Below, one piece after another: positions 33,224 to 44,771 of a stretch of DNA of 64,000 bases. The notes beneath the pieces were generated by a model. That model had not been told where the DNA came from, made no database searches, and was given only the letters and a program-made list of their open reading frames with translations. Source of the DNA: Cercophora sp. LCS_1 (taxonomy: Eukaryota > Ascomycota > Sordariomycetes > Sordariales > Lasiosphaeriaceae); contig JAPZLL010000063.1 of NCBI GenBank assembly GCA_036250225.1, forward strand, positions 1 to 64,000. Reading direction: 5' to 3'. A program made the position numbers and the translations under genes. Every line of letters begins with the position of its first letter. The stretch's first letter is position 1.

Positions 33224-35209
33224 ATGAAGTGGACTCCCGCTCTCGCAGCGGCACTGCTTGCCACCCCCGGCTATGCCTCCCAGCCGTTGCCGCTGTTTGC
33301 ACGCGGTGGTGGGTCGACCTCGCCCGCGCAGCAATGCCGATGCTCGCCTGTCGATCCCTGCTGGCCAAACGCCAATAAGTGGACGAACCTCAACAGCACC
33401 GTCGGCGGTCGTCTCGTGCGCGTCATCCCGCCTGGTGCCGTCTGCTACGACAGCTTCAATGGGATCCCAACTGCCGATCCGGCCAAGTGCGCTCAGGTTG
33501 CCGCGCAGTGGACGAATGCCACATGGATGTGAGTTTGGCCCCCCCGTTTCCCCCTCGCCAATGACTGGAAACCCTGGTTGATGTCAAAAAAAAAAAAAAA
33601 AGGTCCGACCAACCCACAATCCCCATGACCACCCACTTCAGCAACAACACCTGCGAACCCAACACAGTGACAGGCGTTGGCGCCCCAGCTGGCTGCCCAT
33701 CCCAATGCACAGAGGGCATCCTCTCGCCCTACGCCATCCTGGCCGAGAGCGCCGCCCACATCCAGGCTGGTGTCAACTTCGCCCGCAACAACAACTTGCG
33801 CATCATCATCCGCAACACGGGCCACGACTTCATGGGCCGCAGCTCCGGGTGGGGTGCGTTGGTCATCAACACCCACCGGCTCAAGTCGATCCAGTTCAAC
33901 AGCAGCCCGATCCCGGGACATACCGGAGGCACGGTGAAGATTGGCGCGGGCGTGCAGTTCCAGGATGTGTATCCCCAGGCGTGGGCGAGGAACTTGGACT
34001 TGCTGGGCGGTGAATGCCCAGTACGTTTAACCTCCTCCCTCTTTAATTTGCGTCCGTTTTGCCCCTAACCAGATTCCCAGACCGTCGGCATGGCTGGTGG
34101 CTTTGTCCAAGGCGGCGGCCAGGGCCCGCTGAGCGGCATCTACGGCGTGGGCAGCGACCAAGCGGTGTCGTTCGACGTGGTCCTTGCCAACGGTGCCCAC
34201 GTTACGGCCAATGCCAACACCAACTCGGACCTCTTCTGGGCCCTCAAGGGCGGCGGCATGGGCACCTTTGGCGTTGTGACCTCGGCCACCTTCAAAACGT
34301 ACCCTGTTGTGCCGGTTACGGGGATGACGCTGATCATCGCCGATACGGGCGACAAGTTCTGGGAGGGCGTGCGCATCTGGTACACCAAGGCGCCCGAATA
34401 TACCGAGAAGGGCATGTACCACTGGTACTCGATGCTGGATGGCTTCCTGCAGGTCCAGCCCATTGTGTACCCCAACGCCACCGTCGCCCAGTTTAACGCA
34501 GCCATCAACCCGCTTCTCGCAGAGCTCACCGCGGCCAATGTGAGCTTCACCACCTCCCCGGTGCAGACCTTCCCCAAGTTCGGCGACCTGTACAATGCCA
34601 TGTGGGAGACCACCCACCACGGCTCGGGTGCGTCCATCTACTGGGGCGGCCGTATGGTTTCCCTCAAGGACGTCCGTGAGCGGGGTGACGGCGTCGTAGC
34701 GGCGTACCGCGCCATGAGCGACAAGTACCCCGGCCAGGTGTTCTTCGGCGGACATCTCGTGAACCCGGGCAACAAGGTCAAGGACCCAAACCAGAAGCTC
34801 AGTGCCGTGCACCCCGTGTGGCGAGACACCGCCGACATCGAGGTATTCTTGTACTTCCCGCCGGCAACGTGCCAGTCGGAGTCGCAGCGCGCCGAAGCGG
34901 AGCGGAGAGTCACCGAGGAGCTCAGCAGCTTGCTTCGGGCTGCTACGCCGAACTCGGCCGTCTATCCCAACGAGGTACGTGCTTTTTTCATTCCATTTGT
35001 TTTTGGTCGCCTTGAGCTGATCCGTCCGTCCGAAACAACAGGGCGACATCAACGAGCCGAACTGGCAGGACGCCTTCTGGGGGCCCGTCTACCCCAAGCT
35101 GCTCAATATCAAAAAGAAGTATGACCCCAACACCATCTTCTGGGCCAAGGCCTCTACTGGGTCTGAAGGTTGGGCAGTCAGAAGCGACCTGAAGCTTTGC
35201 AAGGTATAA
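33224..35209 (+). CDS. Secreted FAD-linked (berberine-bridge-enzyme-like) oxidoreductase
   Basis: A flavin oxidase of the VAO/PCMH fold that oxidises carbohydrates or secondary metabolites with O2. Exons 33224-33528, 33603-34020, 34081-34974 and 35042-35209 give an intact 594-residue frame. The signal peptide is MKWTPALAAALLATPGYA. FAD motif RNTGHDFMGRSSG puts the covalent His at about residue 176, and GGECPTVGMAGG puts a Cys at about 240, so bicovalent flavin attachment is likely. The C-terminal BBE motif region includes EPNWQDAFWG and YDPNTIFWA. Intron 1 has a run of 16 A residues directly before its acceptor. Specific substrate unknown. A 341-residue antisense frame here is a shadow. Confidence 0.92.
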
Positions 35210-35450
35210 AGTTGTAACTGAGACGAATCTGGGCTCACAGTATATTTTTCCCTTTTCGTTCCTCGCTCACCGGGGATTCCTTGTCTTCGCTCAGGCTAGC
35301 TCCTAAGGATGAAATGTAAAGAGTTGTGTCAGACCAATGAGTAGAGGGAACTCGAGCCCAATGATTGCATGATATTCCCTCTCGGCTTGACTCCTTGCCC
35401 ATCGCGGAACGCCCTTCAACTCGCGATGCTAATCAAGTTAATTCTGTCCT

Positions 35451-38400
35451 CTAGCGAGCCAAGTCCGCCCCGCCAATATCCTTTGTGCGGGCTCTAGTGG
35501 TCTCGTGACCGGCCTTCGCCAAGATGAGGTCGATGATCCGCTCGAGCCGTTGGATCCAAGGACAGGTGAACTCAAAGCAGCCTGCAGCAGGGTGGTCGGC
35601 AACGGTCTTAATTATAACGTGCAACTCCGTTTCGCCGTTGGCGTTTCGGTGTAAGAGGTTGACTCTGGTCTGTGTGACAAGATATTCCGCCGTCTGATCC
35701 CAGCCGCGAGAAGCCGCCAACAGGAGCAGGTCACCATATTCGGACTCGAGACCGTATCCGTATTCGAGGAGCAGTGGCGTGAGAAGGTCATGGCCATCTT
35801 TTTCAATATCATAAAGCCCAATATAATCGTCTTCTAGGGCGTTCCTCAACAGCTCAACAAGAGTGTTTTTAGGCTCCTCACCCTCTGCCTCTTTCCGGTA
35901 CAAGACTCGGACACCGTGTTGTAAGAGGGCGGAAGCAGCTTCATGATTGCCGTTGTAGACGGCATACCACAGCGGTGACATGCCCTCGCTGCTCAAGACG
36001 TCCTTTGCAACACCTCTGGAGAGCAACAAGCTAATTGTGTCGCCGCTGCAGCCCCTGCTCGCGTGGTGTAGAGGTGTCTCGCCATCCTCGTCAAACACAT
36101 CCACTTTCGCACCATGTCGAATTAGGCATGATATGATTGCCTCGGTGCTGTTGGAAGTGGCGGAATGGAGCGGAGTGTACCCATAGTTATCTTGTGCATC
36201 GATATCCGCGCCGTGGCTGAGGAGGAGCTCGCATGCCTCTGCGTTCCCGACTCGGACCGCGGTATGAAGCATTGTGTCACCACTACTGGTCTTGGCTCGT
36301 ACGCGGGCCCCACGGCTGAGGAGTAGACGTATGGTGCTGATCTGCCGTTTCCAGATTGACCGTTCAAGGGAGTTTTGACCAGAAATACCCTGGTTGCGCA
36401 CGTCAGCCCCATGATCAAGCAGCATCGCAACGATGTCATCGTATCCACCCTGCGCAGCGGCTGGCAGACAACCACGGAAATTACCCCACGAAGCGTTGAG
36501 GTCCACCTTTCCTGCTGAGAGCAACAACCTTACCGTCTCAGTCAGGTCAAGGCAGCTGGCGTAGTAGATCCCCACGATCCCCACATAAGCACGCACATCC
36601 TTCGCCGACCTCACCACAAACGCTTTCAGGTGATCTAAGTCAGGGTCGAAAACTCGCAGCCAGTTCTCCATTGCCACCTGATTTTCGATTGGCAAGCACT
36701 TCATGTTGAGCAGCTGAGCGGCCAACTCCGCCAGGGAGGCTTGGCTCTCATTGGCCGCTTGCCGGACATGGACGTACCAATTCCGCGCCGCGTAGCTGAG
36801 AAGACGCCATTCCAGCAAGCTCGATGTCCGTATCGAATCCTTCTTGTCGAACATGAGCAGGTATCCGAGGCACGCTTCCCCAATCAAGGCATGAGAGTTT
36901 CCAGCGTTGATGTGGAATGAACGTGCCGGGCCTTCGTGGATCCTCTGCGACGCGAGATATTCTTGGACGGAGTAATGCGCCAGCTTCACATCGTCGACAG
37001 AAGTGCCGGTTCTGATGCTGGGGTAGTCGTAATCGTTCGTCGTTATCTTCCTCTTGACGACCGATATGAGGCTAGAAAGGCATTTAACCAGTCGGTCGCC
37101 GTCGACTAGGGGCTGGAACTGAGCCGCCTTCCCGGGTTTCATCACCACCGCCTCGAAGAGCTCCTCGGGGCGGAGAGTCCGTCCAGCAAAGGCGAGCCAA
37201 TGCAACGCCCTTTCAGCGTATTCACGATATGGCTCCTCAATGTCAAGGAGGATCCGCTCGTATGTCTCATCGACGGTTTTCGGCAGTAGCTTCAGCTCTC
37301 GGCGAACATCGATCGGTCGTTTGCACCTCCTGACGCTGGCGAGCTGTAGAGAGATCCAACGGAACCTGCAATCATTAGTTGACCTTTTTCCTTTTTCTTT
37401 TCTCTTTCGGTCCAGCACCGGCTCAAACTAGTTGCCGTGACAGTGTGGATTGATACTTACACTCCCTTAGTCCCGTTAACGGGTGCGTCCTCGACCTCAA
37501 GCTTCAAATCCGAGGGCCAATCATGATTTCGGAATTCCTCGTCCAGCTCTTTTCGCACATGCCGGCGAGTGTCGGACAAAACAACTTCGCCCTGGATGCT
37601 GATGGGCTCCATGGTGATTAGAAGTTTGATGCGACGTTGGATGTCATCTTCTTCTCTGCTGGTGACTAGTGCTCTCAGCCCTGGCACTCTCCAACCTATT
37701 ATCTGGCTCAAGGTCGAAAGCAACAGGGATCTCTCGTCACCTCGGAGAGGGCATTCGTCCAGGGCGTCGAGGACCATAAATACATCACCGGCAGAGACGA
37801 GAACAGACTCCAGAACATCCACAACCCTGGCTAGTGGCGGCTCCCCTACGCGATATTCGTCGTACAGCTGAGCAAGACTCTTGAGAAACGAGTCACGCCT
37901 CTGCATCAGCTGGAGGAGTGCGGAATACAGGAAATTTCGGACGGTTTGTTTGGCAGGGTCAGAGAAGGAAAAATAGTAAAAAACTACAGCTGGTTCAGTC
38001 GACATCTCGCGACTTCCCGATGGCACGCCGTTTTGGAGCTCTCGGATGATCGTTGAACTGTTACGACACCCAGTTTAGGCATATTAGATTCGCAGGAGGA
38101 GGAAAGGAGCGCACCTTAGAATCGTCTTCCCGCAGCCCGGGATGCCGTGCAGCCATAGTACCGAGCCAGGCGTCCTTCTCCAGGTGTCAAACCTCGCGTC
38201 TTGGATAAACCAGACCAGTGTGCTCGTTTCTCTTGTCGCAGGCCACGTTGTGGTTGATATTAGGGTCGGAATGGAAAAGCCACTGAAGGATGTCGGCGTG
38301 CATTTTCTGGAGCCTGAAGTCATGCCAGGCCTTTTCCTGGCATGCCTGGGTCTCGAGGTGCCGCTGCTTCGCATCCCATTTCGTCTCCACTTGGTCCAAG

Positions 38401-38933
38401 CCGTCGACAATGTCGTGCATCTTATCGTCCAGGGAGAGAATGCGCTTGCCGTTCTCGTTGACGCACTGCTGGGCTATACAAACGCCGCTTGCAATACACC
38501 GGACGTGCCGCTCAACCGCCGTCATGATGATTCTCTGGTCTGCGTGCATCGCCAGCTCCAGCAAATCCTTGGCATCATCCAGGCGCTGCAGAGCTTTGCG
38601 GAGAGACGCATCCCACATGCTCCCCACGATGTACTTTCCTACAAAGCTGACGGTATTGAGACGCTGGGTCACCAGCTCCAGCGAATCTTTGCATGCTCCC
38701 AGCGGCGCTTCGAGATGGTTGATGGTCGAAAGCCTCTCGCCGTCGCTAGCATTGAACTCGACGTGGGTCTTCAGTCCCTCGAGCGCGCCTCTGAAACCGC
38801 AAAGCGTCTTTAGAATCCTATTTAGATCCTCTCTGCCGTGGCTGGAAGGGCCAAGGCGCGCAAGGAGCGATCCGGAGAGCTAGATGCAAGCGATGACGCT
38901 GGCAGTGACGCCTAGGGCGGTGACGGGGTCCAT
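35451..38933 (-). pseudogene. NACHT-ankyrin NLR-like (STAND) gene with one nonsense codon and one frameshift
   Basis: A fungal NLR-like protein: N-terminal helical domain, NACHT nucleotide-binding switch, ankyrin sensor. Exons on the minus strand: 38933-38115, 38057-37461, 37365-35451. The N-terminus MDPVTALGVTASVIACI meets TAG at 38882-38880 and goes on in frame with LSGSLLARLGPSSHGRED; CAG to TAG is the simplest change. Near 38213-38225 one base is gained or lost between KRNEHTGL and WFIQDARFDTW. After that all is intact: Walker A LHGIPGCGKT, Walker B VFMVLDALDEC, sensor ALVTSREED, winged-helix RRPIDV-type region, then about seven ankyrin repeats (for example GDTMLHTAVRVGNAEACELL and GYTPLHSAT). 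Two clear introns (38058-38114, 37366-37460) remain. Could be a null allele segregating in the population instead of a fixed pseudogene. Confidence 0.8.
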
Positions 38934-40946
38934 TTGTTGTGTGGTGTTTCTCGCGGCGAGCGACACAAGACCGGCTGTCTAATGCCGTCGAAATGAGCGA
39001 CAGTGGACTAGATAAACCACGAGTCGGGACCGGAGTCCCATGCCGAGTCGTAGGGTAGAAGGAGGCTTTTGGGAATGCGAGTGGGCGACGAAAACAAAAC
39101 CAATTCGCGCGTGGAGGACGTGACCGTGCGTGACTCAGCCACCCCCATTTCTCTCGAATCCCTGGTTCCGTAGCTTGGGAGGCCGCCGCACGAGCAAAAG
39201 CCAGCCGCACATCATTCACCATCATTTCATCAGACCTACATTACTTGATGAAGCCACTTTTAGCAGCCGGTGCATCCATTTCTAGTAGAGATGTCGGTGG
39301 TTGTGCAGAAGGACATAAGCCTCTTGTCTTGATCTCTTGTCTGGATGCCCGCAGTCTGCGGGAGGCGTAGAATGGCGATGGGAGGTGGTGGCGTGGTGGC
39401 GCTTTTATTTTACCCCAAAGTTCCCCTCGCACCACTGCTCTCACCTCAATCATGCGCTACTCAGCCGCTAATCAGGAAACGATCAGAGGAATCGCCAGAC
39501 ACTCCTTCGGCGAGTAGGCAGTACTCTGCAGTTCAAATGGCAACTTTTTGCTGGGTCCCAGTTTTGGGACAAGTACCGGAGTTAGAGGAATCCTTCGGAG
39601 CCGTGTCAAGTTCTGGTAAGGTAGGGAAACCAAGACGGGCGGTTGAATCACAGAAATGCAGCGATCTCTCTAGCCGGACTCAATGACCTCGCTCCACTCA
39701 TCCTCGTACCTGCCTTTGCTCAACGATCGCTTCGATTATGTCTTGTTGACCCGCATCAAGACTAACAATTCCTCTGACACACTGTCATAGCGGATCGCAA
39801 GTTTACGCAAGTCCCCAAGACCTAGCTGGTACACCCAAGTATTCTTCGACATCATTGACGACATGTTATACCGCTTGTGAACAAGAACACATCAACGACA
39901 GCAGAATCATCTTGCCATAGACGGTAGAGATTGCCAAGAGGGTGCTGCACACCCGAAGTCCAAGTACCATACCTGCCTACCGAGTATGTCGCTTGCCCAA
40001 GCTCCAGATCGGGCCACCCGTCTTGAGCCCGGTCAGCCATCCCCGGAGGAACTACTTCGCCCTCTTTCAGCCCCTCGGCCCCACCACCATCATATTCTCC
40101 CAAACCAAACATTCACCTTGCGCCTCCCCAGGGAGGTGATCGACTTTTCCAGGAAGTAGGTAGAGAATCTGCGGCCAGAATATTCGAGCCTCCGAGTCTG
40201 AACTGTTGCGGGCGAACAGATGAGCAACACATAGCCAAAACGGGCAAAGAAAGTCGACGATCATTTGGTTATCGTCGGAACCTCAAGATGTCGCCAGTTT
40301 TCAGCACCCGGTCAGGTGCCGGTCAACGTCCCCCCACGGGGAAACAGGGTAAATTTTGCCACTAGCTCCAAGTCCCCGCCTCCGGAGGCGGACTCATTTC
40401 CGCCCATCGAACATGTGTCCCGCTCTCAAACCTCGCAGGCAGCGGTCGTGGCCGAGCGAGTCGACGATGGGCTAGAACAGCGGCTGCATGGGGCGCTAAA
40501 CTCTTGGCGGTCGCCCGCAGCATGGTGATGGCTTTGGGTGGTTGCACCGACTTGCAAGTTGCCTATCAGTGGAGGGAAACAAGCTTTGCCTGCAGCTTTA
40601 GCTCATCGGCTCTTGATGTGGCGTCGACCAGTCGACGTCAGTCGCTTTCTGTCATTGCAATATCGTGACCAATTGCACAGCCAGAAATGCCAAACCGGTG
40701 ACATCTGCCCCAAAATAGCGGATGTTGCCATTTGGCATGTTCTGGGGGACTTAGGTACCTAGCCTGGCTGGGCTGGTGATAAGGAGAGAGAGCCCGAAGC
40801 TGTGACCTGGGTGTCGTTCTTGGTCGCTCCCGTCTTGCTTTTTTTTCAAGTGGCATTCTTCTCGTCAGGTCAACTGAGCTGACTCCTTTGCTACCTATAC
40901 CGTTACCTACCTACGTTATCCCTCCAGCACTCCGAGTCTTCCGAAC
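38934..40946. other. Intergenic, 2.0 kb
   Basis: No gene recognised on either strand. Contains promoters of the NACHT-ankyrin gene (left) and the four-TM protein gene (right). Confidence 0.45.
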
Positions 40947-41743
40947 ATGAGCGAGAGCAAGAGCGGTTATGCCGCCGTCAAGTCCGCTCCTGACGACCAG
41001 CCTGGATTCGACGAGGTGAAACTCGCGCGCCGCGAAAAACGCGTTCAGGTGCTCCGGATCATCCAGAGCATCCTGTCGGCCATCTTGTCAATCGCCATTG
41101 CCGCCTTCCAGGGTCGGGTGTATTGGACATACCAAAGCACCAAAGGCATGCCCGGGGCGTGGCCACCAGTACCAGACCTTGCACCTACGATCTTGCTCTT
41201 CAGCGTCGCCATCGCTGCCCTCGTTTTCGACGGGTGCATGATTGTTGCCTATCTGAGACCAACCAGTAGGTTCGCGCGCTGGGCTATCCGGATCGGCGGA
41301 GCAGCCCACTATGTTGTCGCCACGGGGAAAACAGTCAGTTACGGCATCTCGGCGGCCATCTCCAAAACAAGCTACAACTGGGGCAATGCGTCAGGCCAAA
41401 ACGCCGACTTGTGGGGTTATACCTGCACGGATTCCGCCGCCGCGATTGAGCCGATCCATGCAGAGTCGAACTGCAACTGCCAGGCAAGCTTCCACCATTT
41501 GTCTTTCCTGTATCCTCCCATCCAGATCCAGACTGACTCCCTATGCTCTCACAGTTTGCTTCGTGGGCGTTCGCCATATCTCAACTCGGCATTGAGCTCT
41601 TCGGTTGGGTCATCACCATCTTGGCTCTTCGACAGTCGAGCAAGTTGAGCCCGCAGGCTGTGAACGAGAGATTCACGGCATACAGCGCGGATGTGAACCG
41701 AAGGCTAGGAGAAGCTCAACCGCAGTTCACTTCGGGTTTCTGA
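40947..41743 (+). CDS. Four-TM membrane protein, MARVEL-like topology
   Basis: Exons 40947-41483 and 41555-41743 give 241 residues. A charged cytosolic N-terminus (to about residue 30) precedes four hydrophobic segments (about 31-52, 75-98, 105-130 and 180-203), with a Cys-rich loop (ESNCNCQ) before the last and a polar tail. This is the layout of fungal MARVEL-domain proteins, but I see no decisive motif. The intron needs a GC donor: CAG-GCAAGC at 41484, acceptor CTCACAG ending 41554. This joins NCNCQ to FASWAFA in phase 0, and no GT donor gives an open frame. Function unknown. Confidence 0.75.
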
Positions 41744-42299
41744 ACATTCCACCCAAGCAGTTGCAAAGATATTTTTGCGGGCATATTACTAGTATATATC
41801 GCCTCTCTAGTCATCTCGTGGCCGTGCAGCATGTTTTTCGTAGCTAAGGTATTTGATCTGCTTCGTCAAAACAAGGAAATTGAACGTCGTTGGTTGAAGT
41901 CCAAACTGTTGATATAACCGCTTGGCTGTATGATAGAGATAGGATCTGGGCATACGAAATCTCGTTTTTCCGTGTAAAGTCCTGAGCTTCGCCTGACTTA
42001 TCCGTGACCTAATCCCTGAGAGGCCACACAACAAACCATAGCGACGCACACGTATATCCGCTCAACTTCGTGGGATGAGCGGTGACTGGCTGGGTCTTCT
42101 GCCGACCGGAAGCTTGCATGTGGCTGTGTGTCCCGAAGCTAGGCAGATGCCCATCCTGACAGTCCTTCGTTGAGACTTCATCTCTTTCCTGGTTAACTTC
42201 AGCTCATGAGAAACGAAGTGTGCGATCGGTTGTCAGCGCTACGTCGACCCGACGACCAGAAAAAGCCCTCAGAGATGGACATCCCCGTAGGCCGGAGGC
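41744..42299. other. Upstream region of the DUF3176 gene with a 150-bp apparent insertion
   Basis: ATG at 42075 begins a short frame MSGDWLGLLPTGSL that ends soon after. 42108-42257 is absent from the related sequence at 29777-29844. It could include an undetected first exon of the DUF3176 gene. Confidence 0.4.
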
Positions 42300-44247
42300 A
42301 TGTTGTGTCTCGTCGCAATCATGATCCTGCTTTGGCGCTCGGATGGGAAACCCCCTCTAACTATGGCGTTTGGGATCACGCTCAACACTCTGCTCGCTTT
42401 TCTCACATCCCTCGCCAAGGTTGCTTTCTTAGTGCCCATCGTTGAGGGATTAGGACAACTCAAGTGGATGTGGCTTCACTCGCGTCGGCGCCGCCCGCTG
42501 ATTGACTTGCAAGTTTTTGATGTGGCGACGAGAGGCGGCCTGGGTGGTGTCAAACTTTTGTTTGGTTTCAAAGGGTAAGTCTTGGTTGACCTGCACTCAG
42601 AAAACACTGGGATGTTAACCTCCATGTCAGGTTTTTAGCATCATTCGGCGCCATCATCATGATAAGCGGACTTTTTACGTCAACTCTGACTCAACAAGCC
42701 ATCGATTATCCCCTTATCCTGGCGGAGTCACATGGCCCCAGCAGGGCAGCCTCGATTCATCGCGCCACAACTTTCTCCGTGTATGATGGACACGGGCTCG
42801 CAATCAGTAAGTCTCTTGCTAATGTCCCGATCTAGGCAGTCATATCTCTGCTGACTTCTCATTGCAGCGCCGTATGACACTGCACGGGAGCAACGAGCCA
42901 TTTTCCAAGGTGCATTCTCAGGCCCACAGGAGGTAGTCCCCGACGTTCAACCCTCATGTTCTTCCAGCGAATGCACCTGGTCGCGATATGGGTCTGTCAC
43001 GATATGTGGCGACGTGGCAAATATCACGGCCATGCAAGACAAAGTCCTTCTCGAGACTTTGGGCAAAGCTACAGAGAAGAGACTGGGGGTCCTCTTCAAC
43101 GCCAGCCGGGCCACTGCTGAAGCTCTGGGGTTCGGGGACTTTTACCTTGGGGCTGTCACTCAAGTCTTGCCGATCGTCGTGGGTCTGCTCGGCAAGCCGA
43201 CGGGCGCCTTCAACCAGTCTGTGAACCAACTTCTCGCGAGCGATGGTTTTGTGGCTTACACAGACGACCTCATCGACAATGCGGACACTTTTGATATGAC
43301 CAAGTTCAAATGTCTCGAGGTGGCCTTTTGGTGGTGCACAAAAGCATACTCTACTGAGGTGAAAGAGGGCCAAGCTAGGACCGTTGAGGTGTCGACGAGG
43401 TCCCAGCTCAAGGGATCAGAAGTCCCACCTCCCCTGGATTGGCCTTGGAACCCTGACTTTTACCCTTGTTACACGACAGGGACGTGCAACAAGACGTTCG
43501 GCGCCAAGGAGGTTCATCTTGAACCACCGCCTGGGATCCGTTCCGAAGAAGTATACAGTCTCCATCTGTGGTCGGAGCTAGCCGCTTCGGCTCTGATCGC
43601 AGCCGTTATGTTCGACTCGGTCTTCGTTGATCGTACTCGTGGCGTTGTTGCATCCAATGGCGGCGGCATCGCGAAAGCATTCGGCCTATCAATCTCGGGA
43701 GATTTTATGACAACCGAGCCGCCGCCGCCCAACGTGCAGATGGCCAACATGAAGAGTCTTATCACCAACACAGCGCGCTCGCTGACGAATCTGTATGTGA
43801 CTATGCCCTCCACGGAACACCCGAACACGGGATACTGACGGCAACAGCGTTCGAGAGGGGAACACGCGTCTGAACGAAACCGACGGGTCGGCAATCGTCA
43901 CTGGCGTGGTAATGACGCCGCAGAGCTTTGTCCGAATCCGCTGGGAGTGGTTGGCGATGCTGATTGCTCAACTTGCCTTAACGGCGCTCTTCCTTCTGCT
44001 CACCATGAGCTCAAGTCACCGGGAGGAAATCCAAGTCATCAAGTGCTCGAGCTTGGCAACACTGTGTGCCTTGGATGAGGGTGCTCGCCGGGAAATCGGG
44101 GGCCTTGACGACCTGCGAGACCTGACTGAGAGGGCGAAACGATCTCATGTTCGGCTAGACTGTGAAGGTTCGGCGATTGCGCTGCGGATACAAAGTTGGG
44201 ATGACGCGATTAGTCTTGCCTTTGTGCCTGCAGTGGTGTTGGTTTGA
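42300..44247 (+). CDS. DUF3176 family membrane protein
   Basis: A multi-TM protein of a large fungal family of unknown function. Exons 42300-42574, 42631-42806, 42868-43792 and 43848-44247 give 591 residues. Family landmarks: MAFGITLNTLLAFLTSLAKV, LVPIVEGLGQLKWMWL, RPLIDLQVFDVATRGGLGG, then after intron 1 a second TM segment with GLFTSTLTQQAIDYP, the cysteine-rich extracellular part (CSSSECTWSRYGSVTICGDV), and a C-terminal TM helix (WLAMLIAQLALTALFLLLTM) with tail CSSLATLCALDEGAR. The N-terminus is probably incomplete: an AG acceptor (CCCGTAG, 42290) in frame just before ATG 42300 suggests an upstream coding exon that I cannot place. All visible introns are GT-AG. Confidence 0.85.
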
Positions 44248-44771
44248 CGCCCAAGGTGGCTAAAGTCAGCGGCCAACGTAAGGGAGTGGCTGGGCCACAA
44301 CACAGACCAGGCCAGACCAGACCAAACCCGACAAACGGACGTGGGTACGGCAGAAATAAGCTCGTTGGCGGACTCGCATTTGTGGGTATGACAAGCGGCT
44401 GGGGCGGAAAGTGGTCACCCTCTTCCCGCATGAAGAAGGATGACGGTCGTGGCACAGCGCATGCGGGAGGATTCGCAGTTGGCTGCTTCGTCTCACTGCT
44501 TATCTCACTTCCGCAGACCGCTCCGATCCCAGCCATGCACTCCGAACCTGAGCAAGAATTCCAACCCAAGAGCCCAGCAAAAAAATCAAGTCGTCAAGAG
44601 AGAGATTCACAAGCCAAAGATCAAGTGACAGTAAATAACTATTCATTTTGAGTTGTCCAAATAAACCACCATTACCAAATTAGGTATCAAGACAAAAAAG
44701 GCGGGTATCGCCAAACTCCGTCCATGCAATGCTAAAAGTCAAATGCAAACCGCCACCACAATGCTACCTAT
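44248..44771. other. Convergent intergenic spacer
   Basis: Lies between the 3' ends of the DUF3176 and LsdA/Rds1-like genes. A 135-codon frame here lacks an ATG and family resemblance. Confidence 0.45.

Noticed and set aside
34027..35052. 341-residue frame on the minus strand
   Set aside because: Antisense shadow of the FAD oxidase, which has clear motifs and introns.
38142..38813. 223-residue frame on the plus strand
   Set aside because: Antisense to the NACHT-ankyrin gene N-terminal exon.
42075..42172. Short frame MSGDWLGLLPTGSL as first exon of the DUF3176 gene
   Set aside because: No donor in it joins in phase to the exon at 42291 convincingly, and its sequence does not match the family N-terminus; left open.
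44244..44651. 135-codon frame on the plus strand
   Set aside because: Starts without ATG, basic and low-complexity, lies in a convergent 3' region.
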